NCBI GenBank assembly: GCA_030522415.1
Contig: CM060118.1
Span: 18,161,151 to 18,225,150, forward strand
Direction: 5' to 3'
From: Channallabes apus
Lineage: Eukaryota > Chordata > Actinopteri > Siluriformes > Clariidae
DNA length: 64,000 nucleotides
Each line of letters starts with the position of its first letter. Positions within the stretch are counted from its first letter, which is position 1. Below, piece after piece: positions 44,802-56,790 of this stretch. The position numbers were made by a program, and so were the translations under genes. Below the pieces are notes generated by a model. It ran no database searches. It was not told the DNA's origin and saw only the letters and a list, made by a program, of their open reading frames with translations.

Positions 44802-45765
44802 CAGGGGGAGGATCAGATTCAGGATGGACCCAGGCCAAAATAATAAACAAAATGGTATTTATATTTAGTAGCTAGATTACCTGCAAAAAAAAAAAAAACA
44901 CAAACAAAAATACAGGTACCTTCCCGGCCTCCCTAAACCTATATAAACTATATAAAATATAAACCTAAGCTAAACTATATAAAATACCTGGCTCAAAAAA
45001 GTCTCACAGTCTAATATTTCACTGGATTGTTTTAGCTATGATTAAGCTGTGGGACTGCTTTGATAACCTTATATATATTATGTATATATAATTTTATCCC
45101 CCCCCCCCATCATTCCGTACAATAAGGTAGTCAGCTATCTTTATTTTATTCCTGAGCAAATAAATTCTCAAATAAACTCCCTCTTCCAAAAATAAATGGC
45201 AGCCACGCCCCTGCTACTAGTGAGTGCACAGACATACAGTGAAATTATCTACAAATATATACAAAGACCAACCAAACCATAGGGACAAAGCAATAATCAA
45301 AGTCAATTGGAGGCAAAAAGTCAAACCAGAATACACAACCAAATGTCAAAACGCCAAAATCACAACCTCTTTCATCTTTCCCGCGTCTCTCCAGTCGCGC
45401 TAGTCGATGACGTCACTCAGGGCGGAAGCGACCGTGTGGAAGGTCAGGAAGATGCCGATGTCAGAAAACCTGGAGTGGAGTCTGGAGCGGCGCGCGACCA
45501 GGACATGATACACACACGCGGCGCAACGGAGCATTTATACAAAGCATAATATTTTTTTATTGTTTTATCATTTTCATTCATTTATTTTTTACTCAGTAGC
45601 GAATATGATTTAAAATGTAGCGAATTACAATACTTCAAACAAAACGTACTTAAGTAAAAGTAAAATTACAGATTTTTAAAACTACTTTAAAAAAGTAGAA
45701 ATACACAAAAAAGCTACTCAATTACAGTAACGCGAGTAAATGTAATTCGTTACTTTCCACCTCTG
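44303..45765. mobile_element. non-autonomous hAT element with intact ends
   Basis: The terminal repeats start CAGAGGTGGAAAG and end CTTTCCACCTCTG. A perfect 8-bp target duplication, GAAACGTG, flanks both sides, which is diagnostic of hAT. Subterminal regions repeat GTACTTAAGTA/ACAAGTA motifs, as is usual for this group. About 1.46 kb and no transposase frame. The middle contains (CA)n at 44770-44800 and a GC-rich block at 45375-45540. Confidence 0.92.
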
Positions 45766-45794
45766 GAAACGTGGTATTAAGAATATTAAGAATA

Positions 45795-46495
45795 TACACT
45801 GGTCAACCAAAAAAAAAAAAAAAAATCACAATTTGAATTTAAATAAACAAATAATTAAGAACATTTAATTGGATAATTACTGCAGTGATTAATATGATTC
45901 AGATGCAACAATTCTTTTCACTCTAACCAATACAGAAAGTAGCTTCTCAATTCTTACCCAACATTGTCTAAAGTTGTATCCTGTGCTTGTAGAAAATATG
46001 TCACTGTGCTACAGAAGGGTAAAATTATCATTTTGCGCCAAGCAAAAAAAAAAAAAAAAAAAACTTGGGAGATTGCTATAATTACTGGAATTGGCTTAAA
46101 AACTGTCCAAACATATTATTAAAACTTGAAAGAATAATGTGCAAGAAATAATGAACTACTAATCACTAAAATAAAAGAAGTCTACAGGGAAACTCACAGC
46201 AATGTTTAATAGTATAAAAGGTTATTTCCACACACACACACATACACACACCGTGCAACAAGAGTGTGTGCAATGAGAACTTAAGGAACCATAAGAAAAC
46301 AACGTCTTAGTAGGCTAATCTGCAAAAAGCTGTAGATTGCTACAGAGCATAAAGATTTGCCCTTAGAGCAACGAAAATAAAAAGAGTCATGTATTCTGAG
46401 TCACCCTATTTCAGAGTGATGGTGCATCAGGGTAAGAAGGAAGCACATGATGCGATGCACCCATCATGCATAGGGCCCACAGTACAAGTCACTAA
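45795..46495 (+). mobile_element. fossil Tc1-like element
   Basis: The left end reads CACTGGTCAACC followed by an A-run. Decayed transposase pieces are visible in several frames: GLKTVQ, ITKIKEVYRE, LFQSDG and KEAHDAMHPSC with GPTVQ. Stops, a second A-run (46047-46063) and a CA tract interrupt it. It is truncated before the catalytic C-terminus. Confidence 0.7.
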
Positions 46496-47114
46496 AAGCT
46501 ATTTGAGGTTTCTTTAGTTAATCAAGTCTAGGCTAAGCAATGTTATGTGGCAATTAAAAAAAAGTCGCTGATGGCCCAAAAGTACTGAATGACTAGGTTA
46601 TCAAAGTATTTGTTTTCTTTTGTGATTGCTCAGGGACATCCCTGGATCACACTGCCAAGATTTATTGCGATAATATATAAGTGATTATTGCGATCTTATA
46701 TAAGATCTAGCTGAAAAATAAATAAAACCTTGGATAGGAAAAAATGTTATCCCATGCAAAATGTGTGTCATAATGGAAGCTAAAGGCGATAAAAAATAAT
46801 GGTAGGACTTGTGGGTGTATTCTAGGCTGAAAGTTGGGGCAATAGTAGAGCGATATAACAAAATATCATGATGCTTTGACTTACAATAATGGTCACAATA
46901 TTGACCTTGACTCTACAATAATCTAAAAATGACAAAATATTTGTTTTATATTGCATAGGTTTTTAGGTACAAAATTAATGCCATTATAATCTACAAAAAT
47001 AACACTGAAACTGAGAAACTAAATTATTAGTGCACATTGTGCTGCACACTAAAATGGCTGAAAATATGGAAAGAGTAAAAAACAAAAAACATGCTTAAAA
47101 AAAGTTATTCTTTG
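46496..47114. other. AT-rich intergenic DNA
   Basis: No gene is seen. GATTATTGCGATC-type and ATATCATGATGC motifs at 46660-46900 resemble a decayed hAT-type MITE, but no ends are found. Confidence 0.35.
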
Positions 47115-47440
47115 GGCAGCACGGTGGCTTAGTGGTCAGCACTGTTGCCTTCTACCAGTAGGGTCCAGGTTCGATTCCTGCCTGAGGGTCTGGGTGTGTA
47201 GAGTTTGCATGTTCTCCCTGTGTTTGGTGGGTTTCCTCTGGGTACTCCAGTTTCCTTCCACAATCCAAAGGTGTGCAGAGTAGGCTAACTGGTGTTCTCT
47301 AGTAGTCCATAGTGTGTGAGCGCCCTGCGATGGATTGGCACCCTGTGCAGGGTGTACTCCGCCATCTGCCTAAGTCTCCTGGAATAGGGTCCAGGCCCCC
47401 AGGATCCTGTATACAGGATAAGTGGTATAGACGATGAGTT
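47115..47440 (+). mobile_element. tRNA-derived SINE (type A), full length
   Basis: GGGCAGCACGGTGGCTTAGT (A box) and CCAGGTTCGATTCCTG (B box), body GTTTGCATGTTCTCCC, tail ATACAGGATAAGTGGTATAG. It is the best-preserved type A copy in the window, about 380 bp upstream of the tmx1 promoter. Confidence 0.82.
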
Positions 47441-47754
47441 ATTCTTTGCTTTGTTATAATACCAGTTTAAAAAGATAATTTAATGCTTTATTTAAAAAAT
47501 ATATACAAACAATAAATAAATTAATAAATAAACAGATGTGGAAAGAAAACATAAATGAGCATTTTTACAATGATATAAATAATTATGGTCAGAATTAAAA
47601 AGCAATATCTGTCCTACTTCTTTATGGAAGCGTTCCTTTATATGAAGTCTCAAATGTCTCCCTATTAAAATATAGTTCACTTGATATGATGTAGAAAGAA
47701 CTCCATTTCCCCTGCTTTACAGTGCACTTATATACTGACGCCATTTGAAACGCA

Positions 47755-47821
47755 GCCCATGTCACGTGGTTTACAGTCGCCCTGTCCAAAGCGGAAGTAT
47801 GCTAAGAGAGTTAGCGTAAAC
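47755..47821 (+). promoter_or_regulatory. tmx1: tmx1 proximal promoter/5' UTR with E-box
   Basis: A palindromic CACGTG E-box lies at 47763-47768 in TCACGTGG, and an ETS-like GCGGAAGT at 47791-47798, both within 60 bp of the start codon. No TATA box. Housekeeping-type architecture is inferred. Confidence 0.4.
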
Positions 47822-50800
47822 ATGGCGGTTTCAGCGAGCGGCAGAAGGAGAGAAACAAGAATTATTTCACAAATAAATTCCCTCTCTATTTGGTTCCTAG
47901 TTGTACTACTTTCTTGTTTGTCGGTGCTGCCTGTCGCGGCCAAGCGGGACAACCTAAGAGTGATCACGGACGGGAACTGGGAGGAAATCTTGACAGGAGA
48001 ATGGATGATTGAATTGTGAGTTTCCGCCTATCTGAAGTTAGCGCGTACAGTATTAGCGCGCGATAGCTAAGCTTCTTGTGTGCTTAGAATATCTTTCGTG
48101 TTACGTGTACAGTAAAGATAATGTTCGGGTAGGCTAACCAACTTCTCGGGTTCACATAGACACTGAGCATGCAGTGTTATATTTATAAAGAAAACTGAGC
48201 TGTGGTTAAACTGTAGGGTGCACTGCAATGTGAATAGGTGGGGTTTTGTTGAGGAGCATAGTACCGTTTGGTAAAGCATATATTAAAGTTTTTCTTTTTT
48301 AGTCTTTAGTTTTTCATCCACGAATTTGTGGAAACTTCCAGTGATGATGCATGCTATACTGTGCCTTGCAGATGTCAACAGAAAGTCTATCATGCTTAAT
48401 TCAGCTCTAAAAGCCCATGTGATGATGTGATTAGCTTCACCATATTACCTGATTTTGCAGTAAGGGACTCTCATTCATAAAGGGGAAAATGCTATTATTA
48501 AAAAAAAAAAGAATGTACAGCTTATACGTCACCACGTTGCAGGCACACATGAGATATCTACTTCATGATTTGTTTGAATTCAGCTTCTGCTTTTTATTGG
48601 TCAGTGTAGTGTCTCACTTAACACAAGGAGGGAACATGCCCTGAATTGCCCTACTTACTGTTACAGGGTAATTGCACGCACACACACTCACAACAAGGGC
48701 TGATCTAGCATAGCCAGTTCACCTTTGGAAGGTGAAACCAAAAAATCTGAACAAAATGGATACAAATGTGGGAAGAACATGTGAAATTCACCTACAGACA
48801 GGAGGTTAGGATCAAACATGTGGCTGCAACGCTTCCTGGTTTACCAGCCATTTTCGTTCACAATCTTTATTTGAAACATGGGCGTGTGTGTGTCACAGGC
48901 ATGTTCACCGGCATTATTCAACGAATGTAACAGTAGGCATTATTAACTCATGTGCCACACTGTGAGGTAATAATGTATCTTTATTAGATTGCCAGATCAT
49001 AATTAGGTGGATGTACGCGGACAAAGCCGCGGATAACCTCTAGTTCTAAATGTAGAAAAATTGTTTGAAGAAAATATAACATTGTAGCATTTAAATTGCA
49101 ATATCTAAGAAATGTGTATTATGACACACGTTTTCATGATGTCCTTATTATATTGTCATGTTGGCCCTAATCTGTGTGTGTATCTGTGTGTACCTGGATG
49201 TGGGTGTTTGCAGTTTTGCCCCATGGTGTCCAGCTTGCCAGCAGCTGCAGCCTGTGTGGAATGAATTTGCAGAGTGGAGTGATGACATTGGCATCAACAT
49301 TGCTAAAGTGGATGTAACAGAGCAGCCTGGTAAATTTTCTTTACCTAAACTCATTTTTGCCTGGATTGTGTGAGTGTGTGTTTTAAGAAGTATGAGTTTG
49401 TTTGATGTGTTTGACCTTGTTGCAGGTCTGAGTGGCAGGTTTATCATCACAGCGCTTCCATCCATATACCAGTAAGTTAATGCTATTTCTGACACCTTTA
49501 TACATCAAGGTAAAACGGTGTGCTTATACTCTAGTATAATGTGGTTTATGTGCTTGAGAGTGTCTGTGTGTGTGTGTGTGGGGTGGGGGGGGGGTTACTT
49601 TCGTTTCCTGAAGATGATCCGATTATTATTAACCACTTATGAGTCACACATACACATATATAATATGGGTAATTAGAGGGGTGTGTTTCACTTCTTTATG
49701 ACTGAGACTGAACTATGAATACTTTATGTAAATGAATTAATTGCTTTGTATATTTTCTGCACAATAGCTGTAAAGATGGAGTGTTTAGGCGGTACCAGGG
49801 CGCACGCACTAAAGACGACTTCCTAACCTTCATTGAAGAGAAGAAATGGCAGAACATTGAGCCTGTTTCCACTTGGTTTGGCCCTTCCTCTATCATGTAA
49901 GCACCTTCCGTGTGTGAGAGTCTGTGAGAGGAAATGTAATTTGTCTGCTTCCTTTTAACGCAGCACAGTGGTAGGTAGTGCTGGTTCATTATAGCACATT
50001 GTGGTACAGCATAGCTTACAACTTAAATTACATCTTAAATTACAAAGGCTATCAAACTCTCCAAGCTTTAGAGGAGAGCCATTATGTTAGCAAGGAGAGG
50101 CTAAAGTCACTAATACATGGGGGTACCAATTCTATTTCTATTTATTTATTTATTTATTTATTTTAATAAAATTGAGAATATAGACAGCATTTTCATAATT
50201 TTGTTTAACAAGTCATACAATTATTTTATTTATATATACATAAATGTGTAATTGCATGTAGATGTAGCCTGTGTATTAATATTAGGGTAGATAGCTGACT
50301 TGTTTTTGTGAATCATAAATGTTTTGAGTAAATGTATGATTATGTTCTCTGTCTTTAGGATGAATATGATGTCTGCTCTCTTTAAGCTGTCCATGTTCAT
50401 CAGGGTAAGAACAGGCTCTTTCTATAGTCATATATTGTATGGTATTTTACAGTGAAATACCATACAATATGAAATATGAATGTCCCATCATATAAAATTT
50501 GCGTATTGTTGATGCCACCATTTTCCAGTCCAGTGCTTTGAATTTCTTTAATATTTTTAACTAATGTTAATATAGTTTGTTTTTTGTTAAGTTGTCTCAG
50601 TAACCTTGTGTTTTACAGCAATGCCATGCCTACCTAACTGAACAAGTCGGAATTCCAGTCTGGGGTTCTTACATAATCTTCGGCTTAGTAACCCTCTTAT
50701 CTGGACTCACCCTAGGACTGGTAAGATCACTCACAACAAAAACAATTGGGATTATTTGGAATAGGATTGTTTGACAAATGTGTATTTGTATTTCCCTATA

Positions 50801-51642
50801 TAATATGTATATAACAATTAGGGATGGGCATTTTTGTTCATATTTCATTTCGAGTAATTAATCGGGGGTGGAGTTTAAGCAAGGGGCGGGGCGTTTGCGT
50901 CACAGTATACAGTGAACATTAAAAAGAAGTAACAGCATGAGGTGAAACTTAAGCGCTTTTTCCACTTGACACATTGTATATAAAATTAATCACATAGCCT
51001 AGATACATAAATATGTAAATGTTATATTACAAATTGTATTTATCTACACAAAATGCATGTGAGCTTGAACTACGCCAATCATAAAGTAGTGAATGCGCTT
51101 TCCCCGTTACTTTAAAAAAAACGGCAACTGAAGGGATCTCCCTTGTTGGCGCTGCGGATTTACCCCCCGGGTTTAATTCTCGTGCACATCCCTAATAACA
51201 TATGTATTGTTATAAAAATTTTATCATCGAATTGGTCTGTTATATGCATGCAGTACATAGATAAGATGCACTATCTTCCTTTTTCCTTCAGGTGCTGGTG
51301 TTTTTTGCAGATTTTGTATTTCCATCACGCCGCTTTTCTTCTTCAGCCTACTATCAGAGTAAGTGTGTTAACTGTTTTGAGGTATCACTGCTATCTCAAA
51401 CTAACAATTCATTTTACTTTTTACTAAGGATTTTCTGTTTGTTCTGTTGAACAGAAAAGCATGCTATGGAGCAGGCACGACTTCGACAGCAGTTGGAGGA
51501 AGAACAGGAGGCGGATGGGGAGGAAGAGGAGGATGAAGACGAATATGGTGGAAGTGCGGGGGAGTGGAGCAGAGAAGGTGCGAAAGAGGATACTGTGAGA
51601 AGAAGAGCAGTGGGAGGAGGTGAGGAAGAGGAGGACACCTAG
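47822..51642 (+). CDS. tmx1: thioredoxin-related transmembrane protein 1
   Basis: ER-membrane thiol-disulfide oxidoreductase of the PDI family. Eight exons join in frame to 295 residues (human 280): 47822-48015, 49214-49329, 49426-49471, 49768-49896, 50359-50404, 50619-50720, 51292-51358, 51455-51642. It has a signal peptide (hydrophobic 22-38, cut near AA40), a lumenal thioredoxin domain with active site WCPAC (C70, C73) and the cis-proline loop ALPSIY, and one membrane segment starting WGSYIIFGLVTLL from exons 6-7. A basic stop-transfer SRR follows, then a cytosolic glutamate-rich tail. The start at 47822 is preferred for its context (aaacATGG) and signal-peptide fit; an in-frame ATG at 47759 would add 21 residues and has a weak context. 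CPAC rather than CGHC is the known TMX1 hallmark. Confidence 0.96.
50819..51194. mobile_element. hAT-type MITE in tmx1 intron 6
   Basis: The ends are TAGGGATGGGCA and TGCACATCCCTA. The flanks ATAACAAT and ATAACATA look like a decayed 8-bp target duplication. There is no coding potential in about 376 bp. Confidence 0.65.
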
Positions 51643-52448
51643 AGACCTGGAAAGAAAACGTTAATAACAACACCAGACCAACCAAATCACTATGGAAACG
51701 CACGCCAAAGCCAACATGGCAGGCCTCCTAATGACATCATGAAGATGTCAGAGCTCTGTGTGTGTGTGTGTCCTGTATGCCTCCCTTCAGTTCCTCATTC
51801 CTTTCCTTTTGCGTGAGAAAGAAAGAAGGGAAGGAGCGGGCGTGAAAGATGGGAGTAGAAGCGTCAGGCTGGGGCCAGGACATAAAAATGTACAAGTGTT
51901 TGTTTGTTTTTGACATTAAAGTTTTTTAATTTGTCTGCCTATCTTTCAGCTGAACTAATTTACCTGCTTGCGAAGCTAAGTCTTTGGATTCATTACCCTT
52001 TTTTTGTTGCAGTGTTAATATTATTTATCTACTTAGGTTTTATGTCTGATACTTCATTGGGTTTTTCATATGAGAAATGTATTGTATTAATGTTAGCTTT
52101 TTTGATGTTCTTTAAGAATAACATATATGCCAGATATATCTGATGCCACTAAAGTAACTGTGATGAACATCGGTACCTCTGTTTAGAGATATGTGATGTT
52201 TCATCAGCTAAAGCATTAGTGTGCTATTCTCCAGGAAAGATCCCATGCTGTTGTGTGATTGTTCAAATAAAGTTGGTTGCTTTGCTGATATAAACATTAA
52301 GGATGCATTTCATTTTGCAAAGTTTACAAAGAAATTTCTTACCTATTTTGTATAAAAACATATACGTGTGGATCTGAGAAGCTGTGATAATTGCCAGGAG
52401 CAGTGAGAAACACCAGCAACAGGGACTTGCACCATGTGTGTAGGCATA
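51643..52448 (+). other. tmx1: tmx1 3' UTR and flank
   Basis: A likely 3' UTR of about 650 nt ends near AATAAA at 52266-52271. An earlier ATTAAA lies near 51915. The 79-codon frame at 51904-52143 is AT-rich and lies inside this UTR. A Tc1 element begins 180 bp after the poly(A) signal. Confidence 0.6.
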
Positions 52449-54063
52449 CAGTGGTGTGAAAAACTATTTGCCCCCCTCCTGATTTCTTATTCTTTTGCAT
52501 GTTTGTCACACAAAATGTTTCTGATCATCAAACACATTTAACTATTAGTCAAAGATAACACAAGTAAACACAAAATGCAGTTTTTAAATGAGTGGTTTTA
52601 TTATTTAGGGAGAAAAAAAATCCAAACCTACATGGCCCTGTGTGAAAAAGTAATTGCCCCCTGAACCTAATAACTGGTTGGGCCACCCTTAGCAGCAATA
52701 ACTGCAATCAAGCGTTTGTGATAACTTGCAACGAGTCTTTTACAGCGCTCTGGAGGAATTTTGGCCCACTCATCTTTTCAGAATTGTTGTAATTCAGCTT
52801 TATTTGAGGGTTTTCTAGCATGAACCGCCTTTTTAAGGTCATGTCACAACATCTCAATAGGATTCAGGTCAGGACTTTGACTAGGCCACTCCAAAGTCTT
52901 CATTTTGTTTTTCTTCAGCCATTCAGAGGTGGATTTGCTGGTGTGTTTTGGGTCATTGTCCTGGTGCAGCACCCAAGATTCAGCTTGAGTTGACGAACAG
53001 ATGGCCGGACATTCTCCTTCAGGATTTTTTGGTAGACAGTAGAATTCATAGTTCCATCTATCACAGCAAGCCTTCCAGGTCCTGAAGCAGCAAAACAACC
53101 CCAGATCATCACACTACCACCACCATATTTTACTGTTGGTATGATGTTCTTTTTCTGAAATGCTGTGTTACTTTTACGCCAGATGTAACGGGACACGCAC
53201 CTTCCAAAAAGTTCAACTTTTGTCTCATCGGTCCACAAGGTATTTTCCCAAAAGTCTTGGCAATCATTGAGATGTTTTTTAGCAAAATTGAGACGAGCCT
53301 TAATGTTCTTTTTGCTTAAAAGTGGTTTGCGCCTTGGAAATCTGCCATGCAGGCCGTTTTTGCCCAGTCTCTTTCCTATGGTGGAGTCGTGAACACTGAC
53401 CTTAATTGAGGCAAGTGAGGCCTGCAGTTCTTTAGATGTTGTCCTGGGGTCTTTTGTGGCCTCTCGGATGAGTTGTCTCTGCGCTCTTGGGGTAATTCTG
53501 GTCGGCCGGCCACTCCTGCGAAGGTTCACCACTGTTCCATGTTTTTGCCATTTGTGGATAATGGCTCTCACTGTGGTTCGCTGGAGTCCCAAAGCTTTAG
53601 AAATGGCTTTATAACCTTTACCAGACTGATAGATCTCAATTACTTTTGTTCTCATTTGTTCCTGAATTTCTTTGGATCTTGGCATGATGTCTAGCTTTTG
53701 AGGTGCTTTCGGTCTACTTCTCTGTGTCAGGTAGCTCCTATTTAAGTGATTTCTTGATTGAAACAGGTGTGGCAGTAATCAGGCCTGGGGGTGACTACAG
53801 AACGTGAACACAGGTGTGATAAACCACAGTTAAGTTATTTTTTAACAAGGGGGGCAATCACTTTTTCACACAGGGCCATGTAGATTTGGAGGTTTTTTTC
53901 TCCCTTAATAACGTAAACCTTCGTTTAAAAACTGCATTTTGTGTTCAATTATGTTATCTTTGACTAACAGTTAACGGTTTTTGATGAGCAGAAACATTTT
54001 GAGTGACTAACATGCAAAAGAATAAGAAATCAGGAAGGGGGCAAATAGTTTTTCACACCACTG
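52449..54063 (-). mobile_element. Tc1-like transposon, copy 1 (minus)
   Basis: Ends CAGTGGTGTGAAAAACTATT with TA at 52447-52448 and 54064-54065. Long terminal repeats contain an inner repeat (CATGGCCCTGTGTGAAAAAG), giving IR/DR architecture. It is nearly full length (1.6 kb) and very similar to the copy at 62169-63795, which lies in the opposite orientation. Confidence 0.95.
52667..53685 (-). pseudogene. Tc1 transposase, nearly intact (copy 1)
   Basis: Cut-and-paste transposase. It reads from MPRSKEIQEQ through the paired helix-turn-helix (KGYKAISKALGL) and the GRP-type linker into the DDE domain with WTDETK (first D) and [11 protein letters not shown] 4-bp deletion near 52985 relative to copy 2 shifts the frame before the second aspartate (QDNDPKH). 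After [10 protein letters not shown] a TGA stop (52844-52846) truncates the frame, and HDLKKAV continues behind it to the natural end at 52667. The frameshift and nonsense codon are the only clear defects, so it decayed recently. Confidence 0.92.
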
Positions 54064-54534
54064 TACAACGGACAATTATTTACTCTGTAGTTTATTAATC
54101 ATTACACTTAAATACAATTTTAAAGAATATTTCCAGAATAGACAGAAATTATGAATATATATTGCTATGATCAAAAAATTAAATAAAGTAATTAGCACAT
54201 GTAAAAAATAATATAAGAATTAAAAAGGATCATCCTTGTTTTAAAATCAGATTGAATGCACCTCATTCAAAGCTGCTGTAAAATTCCATGTCACAATAGC
54301 TGAATTCTGAATGAATACACTGCATTTTAATCCAATAAAAACAACCATGTTAAGAACACCCACCATAATCATGTGCATGTTATGTTGCAAAGAAACTAAA
54401 GCTTACTGTCACCTGAATAAACATTGTCAAATTAAATGATAAAATGTATTATTAAAAATGTGTATGATTTATTGAACAATAGATTGTAGTATATTGATTG
54501 TGTAATAAATGCAATAAGCCCAAAATCACTGATG

Positions 54535-54602
54535 CATAAGCATTTCACTGCATATCGTACAGTGTATGTGACAAATAAAATTTTAATTTGATTTGATTTG
54601 AA
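54535..54602 (+). mobile_element. L2-like LINE tail
   Basis: CATTTCACTGCATATCGTAC, GTATGTGACAAATAAAATT and a terminal ATTTG microsatellite are the typical 3' end of fish L2-like elements. The element is extremely 5'-truncated. Confidence 0.7.
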
Positions 54603-54743
54603 ATCAATGCAACACACACCCTCTTGTAGCTTATTGCTTTAATCAATCTGAGCATGAAAAGACAAAAAAGAAAAATTTTATTTAAATTATGATCTCAATG
54701 CTATTTTTGAGTCATAATTTATGATGAAACGACACTTTAATTT

Positions 54744-55858
54744 TCATACTGTTCCTATAGCAGCTTTGAGCACATTGTGGGCATCTTCAGTGAGTTCATT
54801 AAGACACTTCTGAAGTATGTAGTAAATAGTAGCAAAGGACAGTGGCCCAGCTGTTAGAGATCCCAGAACAGGAATGAATCCCAGCCAGTACTCTGCAGCT
54901 GATTCTACAGCAAAAATACTTGAATTTGTCAGCAACTTAATAACCACATCTTTGGTAATTTCTTGATTTAGATGAGATTTCATCACAGCTTTTAGTTCAT
55001 CTACTGATTTCCCTGATTTCTCAGAAAGTTTACATAAGGAATCTGGGTCCAAACTGAAGGCATTGTAATATTTCTTCAGCTCTGACACCAAGATGGTCAC
55101 ATCTACACTGACTGAGGCAGCTGCATTTAAAACAGGTATTGGCAAAGCAGCAACTGAGGCAGAGAGCAGTGCCAACTTCCATATGTTGCTCTGCAGTGCC
55201 TTCTTTTTCCTTTCGTTGATCTCCAGAGTGATGTTTGGAAGTGCAAGCATCAGGACATCTCTCTTGTGCTGGGGAAGAAGGTCAAAATCATAGAGACCGA
55301 GTTCAAAGCAAGAAATCAGGAAGACAGCAGGCGAGTTCAGACCAATCTCCTCTAGACCTGAAAAAGGCAAATGTCTTTTTTAAACAGTTACTTAAAAGGG
55401 TCGTTCTCCACTATAACTACAGTATATAAAACCTCATAATAATGAACAAACACGTATTACATTATTAATATTATATACATAAATCATAAATCAAAATTGA
55501 AATGTACACTATGTATAATAACTTTATGGAAAAATAATAAAATAAAACCTTTAATGCAGTTCTTTCTGATTGTATCCAGTGTCTTTTCTTTGTTAAATGT
55601 CTTCTTCCTTTTTTCAGCTTCGATGTTGTTGTCAATCTTTGGGCGAACAAAATAAAACTTCTTTTTCACTTTCAGATGATGAAAAAATCATATTGTTCAA
55701 ATTGAACCTGTTTGAGATACTCATCAGCTTTGAATCTGGGGGTTCCAATGCCAGGGAGATCCCACAATTTGACAGTTGGGAATTTTGGATAAGGGTAAAC
55801 TGTAGGCTCTGTAGTCGTCTCCACAACACCAGTTTCTGCAGAGCATTCATTAATTTAG
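54744..55858 (-). pseudogene. immunity-related GTPase (IRG) pseudogene
   Basis: IRG proteins are interferon-linked GTPases that act on pathogen-containing membranes. The C-terminal exon 55357-54744 is open (about 204 residues), with GLEEIGLNSPAVFLISCFEL, HKRDVLMLALPNIT and helical-domain text. It splices, with good GT/AG signals, to 55549 and the G-domain piece [14 protein letters not shown]. Upstream, [14 protein letters not shown] and the G3 motif WDLPGIGTP are followed by [16 protein letters not shown] and then a stop: about 15-20 residues between FII and KKK are missing and the frame is shifted. No P-loop (GxxxxGKS) exon was found to the right up to 58.5 kb. GTP binding should be lost. 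A short product from the 3' exon cannot be excluded. Confidence 0.8.
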
Positions 55859-56686
55859 AGATACATTTTTAACACCAGTTACTAGTATAAAAAATATAAC
55901 ACAATACAGAATTCACTGCTATTTAAACCTATTATTTAAAGTATCACTGAACATATGTTGGGTCATATCAGTAAAACAAAGAAACAAAGGAAAGAACATC
56001 AACACAAACAACATATAAAACTATAAAGACAATATTTAAAAAAGAATGGCAATAAAACTGAACAGGTAAGCTGAAATATAATCAGTAGCAGCATTTGCTT
56101 ACGCTAGTAAACTAGTTACTTATTTTCATTATTATGGTAGTCAATATTAATTCGAAATAATGCTGAGAAACATTATTTTCTGCGAAATGTTGATGATGTT
56201 CTTACAAACAAAAAGGCCAATTTGTCTGTTCCTCATAAAGTGTTTAGGTGAAATTCCAACCATACAAGTGTGACAAATATGCAAAGAAAAAAAATCAGAA
56301 AAGGGCAAATTCTTTTTCATGGCACAGCACATGTAGTCAGATTGTTCCACTGGAATGAAACAGGTGGAGTTTTAGCACTTTCAAAATCAGACTAACTTTA
56401 CACTGATATGAATAACTTTGAATGATGAATGCTTAACACCCTTGTGACTCAATAAGAGACAATGCACAGAATATTTTGTGTCTCATTTTGCTGTAAAACT
56501 GTTTATAAGCCTCCTGGGTCTCTGTGAGACTGGTGCTACTGGACACTGAAAAAAAAACCTACATAGTCTTATGTTGTTTGTCTTATTGTTCTTTCCTTTG
56601 TTTCTTTGTTTTACAAATACGACCTAATATATTATACTTTTGTTTATGTTTTTGTATTGTATTATATTTTTATAATGCATCCACGG
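55859..56686. other. AT-rich DNA upstream of the IRG remnant
   Basis: No P-loop exon or other coding segment is recognisable on either strand. A 99-codon frame at 56524-56823 runs into an RTE tail and has no domain of its own. Confidence 0.5.
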
Positions 56687-56790
56687 GGGAGGGCAGTCCA
56701 GTGTCTTCTTCTTGTGCCTTCTTGAGTCTGGATAAAAGGGTTGTGTCAGGAAGGGCATCCGACGTAAAAAACATTTGCATTTGCAACAAA
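56687..56790 (+). mobile_element. RTE-type LINE 3' tail
   Basis: GGGAGGGCAGTCCAGTG and GTGTCAGGAAGGGCATCCGA, then CGTAAAAAACATTTGC, are the conserved end of a common fish RTE-like family. A second tail fragment is at 60784-60850. Confidence 0.6.

Noticed and set aside
51414..51703. Serine/proline-rich minus-strand frames
   Set aside because: They are antisense to the glutamate-rich tail of tmx1 exon 8.
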